Shown in pieces: positions 11,451 through 22,300 of a DNA stretch of 64,000 nucleotides. How positions within the stretch are numbered: position 1 is the first letter of the stretch; every line of letters starts with the position of its first letter. The translations under genes were made by a program, and so were the position numbers. The notes beneath the pieces are model-generated. The model was not told where the DNA came from, made no database searches, and saw only the letters and a list, made by a program, of their open reading frames with translations. The stretch is from contig NW_019774624.1 of assembly GCF_001039355.2 (NCBI RefSeq), forward strand, positions 1,028,743-1,092,742, given 5' to 3'. Source of the stretch: Lingula anatina (Eukaryota; Brachiopoda; Lingulata; Lingulida; Lingulidae).

Positions 11451-12780
11451 CTAAAAAAAATATTGAAAGCAACTTGCCACCGAGGAAAGGTAAGGGGGGG
11501 AGCTCTTTTTGGTGACAGGGGCCAAAATAATGGTGAGGCTGCCGTCCGCGTCTGTTTTCTTTTGTTGGACAAATTGCTCGTCTTCAATAGTGTCAAAAGG
11601 TGTGAGTGTGTTAGATATGTGGGGTAGTAGGTCTCTTAGTGACACGTACTCATTGTCCCATATCTTTTGACGCAGGTTCTTGGGTATGTGGTGGTCCAAA
11701 GGGGTGGAGTGTAATGGTTGCCTACCTTCATTGTACTGCCCTATGGACCCGAGTGACCATCCTGGAGTGGTTGTGCATACGACCACTTGTTCCCCTGCGG
11801 GGCGGAATCTATCTGATGGGTGAAATTGTCCTGTATGAATGGGAGGGCCCGTGTACCCCCAATTTTGTGGTGTTGGTATGGGGCCTTGGCTGTTTGGTTG
11901 GGAAGCTGTGGCATTGCTCTGCAGGAAGGTGGATGTGCTCCCTGTGGCTGGCATCTCTGCTCTCTAAGCCCGAAGAGATCAGAGATGTGATCAAATTGCA
12001 ATATCCTCTGGTACTGGTGTTCCAGTGCCCTCTACTTCCAACTCCTGACTTAAGTCTTTAAAAATCCCATCTGCTGCTGTGCAAGTAGTAAGTTGATTTT
12101 CCCCCCTAGTAGATGGCTGTGTGAATTCTGCCAGTAACTGTCCACCTGGCCCTCGTCATCGGGCACATGATCCATTTGAGAAACCTAACAACACTTCAGT
12201 TGGTTTTCTTCTTTTATTTTCTAAGAACACTTTAAAAAGTCACATGTATCTGTATCTGGAACCAGCTACTTTTCTATTACTATACATTGTCTGCTGCACT
12301 CTATGCTGCTTACTCTACAATGTCTCTGGCTATCTTGCTGTATTCTAAGCTGCTGTACTTCTAACTTAAAGCTTGAAACTTAAACTCTAGACAAAAACTG
12401 ACAGACACTGCATAGGGCAGCTCTGTTTCTACATTTTCCAGAGTGGACGACCATGATTGGTTGTCTGTTGATTCTTGTCTATTATGAAACCCACAGCTAA
12501 GGTGAAGGCTAGCATTGTTCGCTTCTGTGATAGATTTAACCACCGACGGTAAATTATCCCCAAAGAGATACTCTGTAACTGGTGTCGCGGCCGACCACAG
12601 ATGTCGATACCCCTGCACTATGGCAAATTTTAGATTCTCCCTTCTCTTCTGGTTAAGGGAATTGTTGGTTTGTGACTAAAATCTAAGGCTGTCGCCAACG
12701 AGTTGCACCAAATCCTTGGGTTCAACAGCCTCACGTTGAGTGTCCAGCTTGTGTAACAACTGAATGAGGGGAGTCATTCC
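11451..12780 (-). pseudogene. N-terminal half of a gag-like ORF, tyrosine-recombinase/DIRS-type retroelement
   Basis: Read leftwards on the minus strand from about 12780: HKLDTQREAVEPKDLVQL and then, after a stop, LNQKRRENLKF, YRHLWSAATPVTEYLFGDNL (12618-12361 frame). After a gap, 11954-11451 has a P/Q/T-rich linker followed by HIPKNLRQKIWDNEYVSLRD and LLPH. The succession 'RR..LK', 'TPVT..LFGD' and 'KIW..EYV....LL' is characteristic, to my knowledge, of the gag-like ORF of tyrosine-recombinase retroelements abundant in corals, sea urchins and bivalves. The frames are interrupted by stops and shifts. The expected next segment (the 'W..AF.IF' region) is not here but at 5.0 kb, 6.4 kb away on the same strand. 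Confidence 0.55.
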
Positions 12781-12799
12781 TCTCAGTACACAATCTTGT

Positions 12800-14107
12800 A
12801 CATTGGCCAAAATGAGGTAAAGGCTATGTAAAATCGTTACACTACCAGTGGCACCCCATATTCATGAAAGCTTATTCTTAGTATAGTACATGACGGTATA
12901 TTTGATATTGCCAATTTGTCACAGATTGTGTTTCATTGTAAAACAACATATTCTTATCAATTTTTGCTGTAGTTCATGTATTCCAAAATTCTGCAGTATA
13001 GTGTGAAGTGTATGGAAGAAATGATAAGACATTCCAGTTTTTTATAATAAATTATTAAGTCAACACACTATCAGAAGAGACAAATTTGAAATTCACTATG
13101 TATAGGGTTTAATATTTTATTCATTTGTGTATTTGTATATTGTACATATGTGTTTTGTTGTTAAATTTTATATATTGCAATAAAACTTTTATGTTAAAAG
13201 AAGCATTCTCAGTTTTACATCATAAATGATCTTAGATTCTTCAATTTATCCACAGGTCCTAGAATCAGTGAATCATTTTTTCTTTTTTTTTTTAATAATT
13301 GAACAAATGTGCTATAGAATAGAAGTTAATTCACATAAGAATGTTGATTACTGACATTTGAGTAGTCTGACCCACATTCATTGGTCTAAAAGAAAATTTT
13401 AGAGGTAATCTGTTATAGCGCTATTGCTGGTGAAAATTAATTGCTATTGTTCTGCAATTCAGACGATTAGAGACCCTTAAAAACACCTTAGCTCTGGCTG
13501 CTGTTACATCCTGTATTTTCAATTTCACTTGATATTTGAATGCAAATTTGAGAACTTTGATAATTTCATTTCTTACTAACTTAAAGGTTGTTTTCCTTGC
13601 TGAAAATCAATGTACAAAAAAATCATCAGATTGTACCCATTTTGGAACATATGGCCTGTGTTTTAGTACAGCAGATTTTCATGTTAAGTTTGAAACATTG
13701 ACTTTGTGCAAACTGACCTGGTACTATTGTAATATGGTGATTTGAGTGCAGAAAGGTTAATGACCCTGTTAACTCAAAAAAAAATTGTTTACCTGCTGCT
13801 CAGCGAATTGTGCTTATAGTCTTTATTTTACTTATTGTTGGGAAAGATGTACCGTGTAATCTTTGAAAGCAGTTAATATTTTTAGATAACATTTTATGCA
13901 GAAAGGTAACAATATTTTAGGTCTACTTTGAAACTTTGTAAAGCAATAAACATAACTCTGCTTTCAGACAACACACTTTGATGATGGATCAATGTACAAA
14001 CCCTACACAACTATATGCCTGCCCTAATGAGATTAACAAATTTCATAACCACTAATCCATGATATGTAACAAGTTAAACAAGATGCCCTTATTTTAGCCG
14101 AATTGAA

Positions 14108-14147
<40 letters not shown>

Positions 14148-15290
14148 GGCATCTAATGGACAATTCTATTTACATGATCTTTGAGGAGTTAAGGGGAAAA
14201 TTTCACATTTGAATGGTGTTGTTTAAGTTACTTTTATTTATTAATTGACAATTTGTTCTTTGAATGATAAACTTTCCATCTGGATGTCTTATAGGTTATT
14301 TCAGTAATTTCCTGTTTGAATTATTGATTTAAACACATTGCATGTCAGAGTGACTGGTATACACACTGACATTCTATAAAATTAATGGTCTACAACAAAC
14401 TGCTCAGCTGTTCATGTAAGACTACTATATATGTTTAATTTGAAATAGAAAAAAGTGCATGAGAATAACAGATGGCAATCATTCTATATGGGCAAGCTAG
14501 CTAGCTGTGAATGCATTAAGACAAGCATATTATTCACAGTCACACTGCATACATTACACACCAGGCTGTTTTTTCATTACCCAGGGAATCATTACTGACT
14601 TTGACCTCTTAAAAGCAAACCTGCACTTATACTACCACTTGAAGATTGTTTGGGCATCAGAAAAAATTCTTTATTTTCATTTTGTACTATTTAATTTCAG
14701 CTAAAATAAAGTGCACTTGGACTGTCCAACTCAACATGCACGGTCATTGCAATTTATTGATTTCATTACATAATCACATAATCTACATCGAAGGTGATAA
14801 TCATATATTAAGCTCTACAGGAATGATGATCAGCAAAATGCACTAATAATCAGTGACTCAGCAATAAGTTATAAAATCAGATTTCTGCAATCCTGTGGTT
14901 TCATAAGTAAAGACATTAATGGTTGCCAACCAGCCATCAAAATGTCACCGAAGCCCTAGAGAACAACAGTGATTCAGCAATATTACTTTTTTTTCCAAGT
15001 CACCTGACTTATGTTTGATGTTTCATTTCCTTCACTTTATGTCATGTTAAAGATTAGATCACAAGAAAAGGGAAATAAGGATTAGACTCATTGTGACCAA
15101 ATGTTATCTCACGAACCAGATTTCAGAATGTTATAATTTCAAATATCTTGGTTATGAAAGATGATTAATGGGCAGAAAGGACAAAAACCTGGCAGCTAGG
15201 TATTTCATGAAATATTGCAGCAATTATGTAACTTGTCCATTTTCTAAAAATGCATAACTTGAGTTAATGTAAAAGCAGGCATCAAAAACA
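12800..15290. other. Gene-free AT-rich stretch
   Basis: No exon-like frame with credible splice sites is seen on either strand. It holds a 33-base T run (14110-14142) and otherwise unremarkable AT-rich sequence. The small open frames at 13536-13745, 14507-14704 and 14646-14846 look like chance. Confidence 0.5.
14110..14142. repeat. Poly-T run (33 T)
   Basis: Uninterrupted T homopolymer. It may be the A-tail of an old minus-strand retroposon, but no body is recognised. Confidence 0.9.
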
Positions 15291-15292
15291 TT

Positions 15293-15406
15293 CAAGCAAT
15301 AAGTCAGTGATGGTAAAATCAATTACAATTTATTGGTCAAAAACCTACAAGCAATAAGTCAGTGATCATAATATCAATTACAATTTTATTGGTCCACCAT
15401 CATTGC
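15293..15406. repeat. Two tandem 57-bp units, each with a minus-strand AATAAA
   Basis: The word CAAGCAATAAGTCAGTGAT begins at 15293 and again at 15350. The units then share ATCAATTACAATTTTATTGG with small differences. Each contains TTTATT on the plus strand (15329-15334 and 15385-15390), which is AATAAA on the minus strand. They lie where the glutathione peroxidase transcript should end, so the duplication gives that gene two polyadenylation signals. Confidence 0.75.
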
Positions 15407-15451
15407 AGCATGAGGTTGTACCATGGCGTGTCATAACCCAGTGTGGTCAGT

Positions 15452-15514
15452 TTGTGACACCGTCCAGTGTCCCCTGACCTGTATGGCTTTGGGTGGACAC
15501 CTTCATACACACAA
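15452..15514 (-). promoter_or_regulatory. Candidate SECIS element of the glutathione peroxidase 3' UTR
   Basis: On the minus strand ATGA (15506-15503) is followed 12 bases later by an AAA (15490-15488) in a loop. A 6-bp stem GTGTCC/GGACAC (15500-15495 with 15472-15467) closes it. A GA dinucleotide on the 3' side (15464-15463) lies opposite the GA of ATGA with one extra purine pair, and below it TTGTG/CACAA (15514-15510 with 15456-15452) can form helix I. ATGA-stem-AA-stem-GA is the SECIS plan. It lies about 760 bases past the stop and just before the polyadenylation signals. The quartet is not perfect, so this is a hand-folded candidate. Confidence 0.45.
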
Positions 15515-16265
15515 TACTTCCACACTGGGCACACACTAATATTGTACAACAGGATGCTGTCAACTGTGTACAGCCATTGAGGCACATGAATGAGAATTTA
15601 ACCAGATGACACAAATATGTGGATAATACACACAATGATTCAATCACATAAACAATTTAGTGGCATTATCAAAAGCTCAGTGACATTGCAGTTGAAGAAA
15701 TCCAGCTTCATATTTCAGCACATCACAAATCTCACAATGCCTCTTAAATAAATAGTTATATCTTTTGTATAAATTGATACATTGTAAAAACTTAACTTCA
15801 AGCACTTAATTATCTTGGGAGCAGAATTGAGTAGAAACTGAGAACCATTGTAATACCGCCTGTAAAAATCTCTTATTTATAATAGTGTAATGTAAACTAT
15901 GGACTTAAAAACTAAAACAGTTCACTATAAAAATCCTAGATAATATCATTGCGTAGAAGTGTATCAAATACTGTAGCCTTGAGAAAATTCTTGGAAATAA
16001 ACACCCGGTATATAAAAATCACTTTAAAGCAGTATGTGAGATAACAGGATGTAGCAGCTGTTCATTAACAAGAAACTCGAGGGCAAAAGTCTAAAACACA
16101 AAATGTGGATTTTTGAAATCATGCACATCACTTCATCTCGTGACTATATTTACCAATAAAACAAAGCTATGACACTTTTTTTCATTCATCAAATACAAAT
16201 TTTAAGATATCATCAACTAAGATATAAGCATTCAATTTTTTTATCTGTCTTTACGCAAGTTCGAA

Positions 16266-17828
16266 TTACAAGTTGTGCAGTTTTATAAGCTCAGCAATGT
16301 CATAACCAATGTTACAGGTTTGGAACTTTCGACTGTAACGTTTGTATGGTTTTCCATCCGGACCAATCAAAAATTTTTCAAAATTCCATGCAATGTCTGA
16401 TCGTGTGACAGGCTCCCAAATGATAAGTTTAGCGTTGCTTATAAATTCTGTTGGTTCGTCGGAAGGATATGTCAGTGATTCTCGAAGGAACTGAAAGATG
16501 GGATGGGCATCCTGTCCATTCACAAGAACTTTGTCAAAGATTGGAAAGTTTGGTTCAAATCCATTTCCAGGGCGTACATGCTTCAAGGAATTTAGGATTT
16601 CCTGGCCTGAGGCGTTCTCCTAAATATAAAAGGAATTATTCAGTGTCTATGATTTTTTTTTAATTTGAAATAAATGTTTCTGAAACTGAGCATTACGTAT
16701 GCAATTAGATCTCTAAAAACATGTCATTCTAAAAGCCTTAAAATTCTATTTGCATGTGACTCATTTAGTGTATGCAGGTAAAAACAGTCATAAGCAAATA
16801 AAGTTTGCCCAATGAGGACAATTGGGATATTTTCTATCATTTTACATTATGAGTAAAGTACTAGAATATTATGATTTTGAAAACCACATCAGTCCTGTTA
16901 GGTGGAGATCCACAGTTTCCATTTATGATCAAGACAGTCAAGAATTACATTTATACATGTGATCATTGTCTTTTACATACATCTGAATACATACATATAT
17001 GAGCAACTCTAGGGTCATTTAGTAGCAAAATACATTCATTAAATTTGAGGGTAAACTGGACCAAATAATGCTCACTCTTTCAGAATACACATTCACATAG
17101 TGATATACATACACTTTAAGCTTTTGCAGATTTATATAAATTTACATAATAAATCTAAAAAAGCAAAAGGTACTTGTACTTGGCAAACATGTATGCTTAA
17201 GTGTTTGCCTCGAGCTGAACTTGTTGAAACCACTTTGCTTTATCTTGTGCAAACAAAGTTCTGTAAGGATTGGTCTATCGTGCATGCTTTCCTAATGGTT
17301 TTGCTCAGACTGATAAGGTATTTTTTGCAGGCTGAATATGCCTGCTTCTCTGACCTCCGGAACTATATATGGTATTAGATTTTAAAGAAAACAATATATT
17401 CAAATATCTCATTAATTCTAAACGTTTGTTCGTTTTTGGTATAAGCGTTTTATATTCAATGAGAGGGCAACGTCCTACTATTGATTATTTAGCAGTGATC
17501 ACGCCAGCTGTTCATGTTACAAAACTTGATAAGATTTTCTAAAGAATCTAGAAGTCGAGGTGAAATTGATTTAACATTTTAACGGAAATAACTTTACCTG
17601 GTGACCAAACTGATTGCACGGGAATCCCAAGACAACGAGCTGACCTTTGAATTTGGAGTTCAACTCGTTCATCTGGGTAAAATCCCGTACAGTCGTGCCT
17701 CACAAGGAGGCGACGTTTTCCACCAGAATCACTTTGCCCTTGTAGCGGCTCATGTTGATATCTTCACCAGACAACAGCTTTGCTGAGAAGTCGAAAAAGT
17801 TTCGAATTTTCACTGGACTTCTTGCCAT
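16266..17828 (-). CDS. GPX1: Selenocysteine glutathione peroxidase (GPX1/2 type)
   Basis: Two exons on the minus strand, 17828-17598 and 16619-16266, joined in phase 0 across a GT-AG intron, give 194 residues (GPX1 is about 200). After [19 protein letters not shown] the protein reads [11 protein letters not shown], then an in-frame TGA, then [16 protein letters not shown] sits exactly where vertebrate GPX1 has selenocysteine (residue 43 here). Downstream are the catalytic-site motifs [14 protein letters not shown] (Gln) and [12 protein letters not shown] (Trp, Asn), plus [13 protein letters not shown] and RRFQT-like RKFQTCNI. The enzyme reduces H2O2 and organic hydroperoxides with glutathione. 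An upstream in-frame ATG at 17939 would add an Arg-rich leader. A candidate SECIS lies at 15452-15514. A conventional gene finder would break this gene at the TGA. Confidence 0.95.
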
Positions 17829-17939
17829 GATTGTGTCCCTTTCTCCCTCGCGAAGTTTTCGCTGACGGCTTTCGGCAGACTGAGAGAGATACCGATTGAC
17901 TCTTCCTCTTATACAAATTTTCACTTTCGTTAACAACAC
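17829..17939 (-). other. In-frame, arginine-rich upstream extension of glutathione peroxidase
   Basis: The frame of the peroxidase stays open upstream to an ATG at 17939 and would add 37 residues starting MLLTKVKICIRGRVNRYLSQ. The first 20 residues have five basic and no acidic residues, like a mitochondrial presequence. Whether translation starts here is not shown by sequence. It could equally be open 5' UTR. Confidence 0.3.
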
Positions 17940-18886
17940 AACAACGGCGAGATGGCAGCACTTGCTGATGTACCTGTAGTTACGACAAGACGCGCCAAAT
18001 TCGAGCTTTCACCTGTGCTGCCGTCTTTCTCGCCCCGTTGCTTTGGGTCAAGAAATGTCTAGGGGTGGTGGGATCGATTAGAAAGAAGCAGTAGCAAGCT
18101 AAAGAAAAGAAGTTATTCATGTGATTTTTGGGAAAGCTTTCATTTAAAACTTTCATTAGAAACAACTTATAATCTTGTGGTAATTATATGCTCAATTTTT
18201 TTTCATTACAAATTTGTCGCGTAAGAAAGTTGCCCAACACAATAATTTATCATTATCAACCATTGCTTTCGACTTTAAAGTGTAATGTCAACTATTTTTA
18301 AAAAATAAATACCATTTTTGAGTGCAATTTTATTAATGATTTCTATGCACTTGGAAGCAGCTGAAATTAATAAAAACAATAATAATACCATTCTTGAATA
18401 CAATTTTATTTCATGTGATTTCTTATTTGAAAGCTGAAGTAATTGATAATAATACAATAATTATACTGTTCTAACACTTTATTATTAATTCTCTGGGTTT
18501 TACAATCCTGGTAATAGTTCAGTATATCTTAACTTAGCCAGTACAGTCATTATTTTTCTTGTTATTAATGCATCAAATAAGACACTAACACAATCAATGA
18601 GCAGACCTTCTAATGTTGGTTATCACAGAAAAATGTGATTCAAAATATTATCATACTATGGTAAAAAGCATAGACAAATGTTATGCCCAATAAGGACACT
18701 AAGAAGTAAACAATTTGGTTCAAATGTCTTTCAAGTACATGAAAATAATATCACTGGTACCTGATTTCATTTAGATCACAGTGGGTGAGTATTTAATCCT
18801 TTGAATGATGCAATAGTTCCAGTTCCAAACTTTAAATCCATTTGAATGCTTCATCATCAATGAAAACTTCAACACTAATATCTCAA

Positions 18887-19274
18887 TCAAGCAGCTGGAT
18901 TGGGTTGAAGAAGGGCCCGCCTCTCACCACCAGTTCTAAGCTGATACTTGCGATAAAGAACACCTGCCACCAACAGAGCACCGAGCAGTATGCCGGCTCC
19001 TACGGCGCCGATGATGATCCCAGTTCCATGAACTCCCTGAAAAGTATTAGTATCTGCAGCCGTCAACTGATCGTAACTCTTTCCAGCTCCGTTGCCAGCC
19101 ATGCTCCCCACCATGGCATTGCTCTGAACACTCTGCAGGAAAGATGGGTTGCTGTTCTTCTTAGTGTAGAAGTATGGGTGAGCATTTGTAGGGCACTCCA
19201 GTGCTTCCCCAACCCTCCATTCTGTACGTTTCCCACCTACTGGCTCCACCTGATATATGAAAATGAAAAAGAGG

Positions 19275-19337
<63 letters not shown>

Positions 19338-22300
19338 TTTAGATATCTAAAAACTCAGTTTGATAAATATGAAACTGTAATATGATGTATTGTACAAAAA
19401 AGTCATTAAAGATCTTAATTTTTTACTGAATTTCTTTTCAAAATAAGATGGCATTTATCTCTTTCCACATTTTTCTCAAATTGACCCCAATTCGGGATTA
19501 TCAGAAATAAATCTGACCATGTTGTTCCACAGGGCTTCTGCCATGGCTGCCTGACCCTTGCCACTGAGATGAAAGCAGTCGGCTGCTACAAAGCTGGAGT
19601 CAGTAGAACCCTGTAAGTTTAAATGAAACTTAATTCAGACTATAATTGACAGGTGTAACTTTTACTTGCATTAACATACAGATGATCAATTTAGCTAATA
19701 TGTATACCTTGAATGTTAACATACAACTTTTTTCAAACTTTGACTCCTGTTGTCACAGTTTGCACTAAATGGCTGTGTATATATCTGGTTAATTCAACTG
19801 AAGTTCAGGCCTGCAGGCCAAGAGTACATCTGTTACAATAATAATAATGATCTGGCCAACTGTCTATATCCAACATGTAAAAAATGTTTCCATTTGAAGT
19901 ATACAATAAAACATGGTAGTCTATGTGACTGACCTGTCATTTTCAAGGAAATTATTTAATTAAAATGGTATAAAACATTCAATCTAGAACAGGCTGAGCA
20001 ATGATTCAAGAGTAGGAGAAAATTGCTTTTATTTTGGGAAAATAAGAATTGGCTGGAATATTCTTATAGGATACTTTTTAGCATGATTTATTAAAATTTA
20101 TATTGAAATTTTTTTTTTCTTGGAAAGATCTATTAAAATACCACATCAACATATCCAACTTACATCTGCATGTGTAGGGAACATTGTATTTCTGAAGAAA
20201 GGTTGGACCACCACTGTGAAGTCATCTCTGGTATCATATCTACCACTGTCGGCTAATGCATTCAGGTTTTCACCATATTTTTTATTTGCCCTTTTCAATG
20301 CCTCAAGTGCAGCTTCACTTTTTGGAAAAGCTGCACAATCACATGTAATGCTATGAAAGAAAATAATAAAGATTATTTTACTTTTTTCTCTTTATAGAAA
20401 ATATAGTTTGTACATACAAAGATGTTAAAAGTATTAAAATGAAATAAGATTTAATCTATTAAAATATTAGACATTTAAAGTGAACATCTTTAATAAACAC
20501 TTATAATAATATAAGACAGTTATAATGTACATATTAGTACTTAGTATTTGGATACAGAAAAATTTTATTTCTATAACTCCAGTGCTATTATAATTTATAT
20601 TCTCATAAATTCAGTCACTAATGTGTCAAAATAAGTATGATTCCTTATCTTCAAATACCCATGTGTTTTTGCAGTGTATGTGGTTTTTTATCATCTCTTA
20701 TCTTTTTTTAACAAACCCTATCCTTGTTTCAAGGAAACCAAAGATTTCTTTCAAGTATAATGTTTTTTTTTTCAACAAAAAGACTATTTTGTCATTTTCT
20801 GGCATTATTATACCTGTGTGAAGAGAGAGTTGCACTTTAATACATGTAGTACATACATAATAATATCATGCTACACAAAATTATGTTAATTACCTATGGA
20901 CTATATTACACAGCAGGTTTAGGTTCAGTTGCTCAATAAGTTCAACTTGGAAAACTTCCACAAGATTGACAAAGGCTCTGGGAACTTCCTGATGTAGAAT
21001 GTCCAGGGCATTCCGTATGTCTGTAATGTACTGTTCTGGACTTTGGGCTCCATCCTGAAAGATACCATAACAACCTATACCAAAATGTCAGTTCACACAA
21101 TGACTGCATGCCCTGCACCAAAATTGGCCTAACTTCTGTAATCACACATATTGATGCAGTTGAGAAACCTTGTTAATTTTAATCATTAAAATAAAGTTTT
21201 GTTTTACCAATTACTGATGAATAATTTCATATAAAGTAAACCATGGAGGACTAATGACCAAAATATTTAAGATATCTGAAAATCTGCTGAATGTGGACAA
21301 GTTGTCCTCCTGGCTGACTCCAGTGCCAGTGCTGCTATTAAGTAATAATACATCTTCTAGATTTATACTGTCCATAGGCCTTGTGACCGATTTGGACCCA
21401 GGTTATTAGAAAAAACTTCAGATGAATTAATACTAGTAAGTAGACCTAGATATATACACTTGTAAAAGGAGCTTTCTACATCCCAGTTAATAAATTAAAG
21501 AACCATAATTTAGTAGTATTTACGTCTAAACAAAGGTTAGAATGACTTTTCACATTTATGAATTTAGTATGATGAATAATAGTGTTTAAGGTAATAGTGG
21601 CTCTGGCATATATTAATTTTTTTTTTTTTTGGGGGGGTGGGGGGTGGGGGGAGGCCTCCTTTAAAATGGAGACTTCTGCTTACATTTTAAGGATGTGTGT
21701 GCACAAGCAGAAGTGTCTATATGTGCAGGGGCCACTATGAAATACAGCATGAATAAGTAATGTATTCCTCCATGGTCTTTTCATCATTATTGTGCATCAT
21801 GTGCACGGTATATAATCTTTCAATTTTCTTTGTAAAAAGTTAAGTGAAAAAACAAATTTAAAAAGTACCTTTAATGATCACTTCCTTAAACACCATGGCA
21901 TATGCATGTACCTGTATCATTCTGAAGGAAATACCACTATTTATAAAGTGTTACTCACTGGGTCTTCACAGTAACTACACAGGTTGTTGCCTCCAATGAA
22001 CAAAGTAATAACTTTCCAGTCAGTGGCGTAACTACTTCCCAGCATGCTCTTCATTCTAGACACCAACTTCCTCGCTTGATCTGGCATATGACTGGATAGA
22101 GAAGACTTTGTTTTCATTTTATTTTTAAATGCTAAGAAAAATGTTGACACAAATTAATATCTAGTCATGCTTTTTAAACAAAGATTATTAATTTTGTGAA
22201 TTTTTTTTAGAAATTGATCAATATTTTGGAATATATATACCTAAACAGCAAAAGAATTCACATTATGGAAATTAAATTGTTGGAGTCATTCACTTCTGCT

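Noticed and set aside
15379-15416. Second SECIS-like ATGA near the polyadenylation signals
   Set aside because: The sequence after it cannot form the required stem with AA in the apical loop.
15400-15647. Minus-strand open frames of 61 and 66 codons
   Set aside because: They lie in the GPx 3' UTR and overlap the SECIS candidate; no splice or domain support.
18842-19342. 166-codon plus-strand frame
   Set aside because: Antisense to the last phospholipase B exon and running into a TA repeat.
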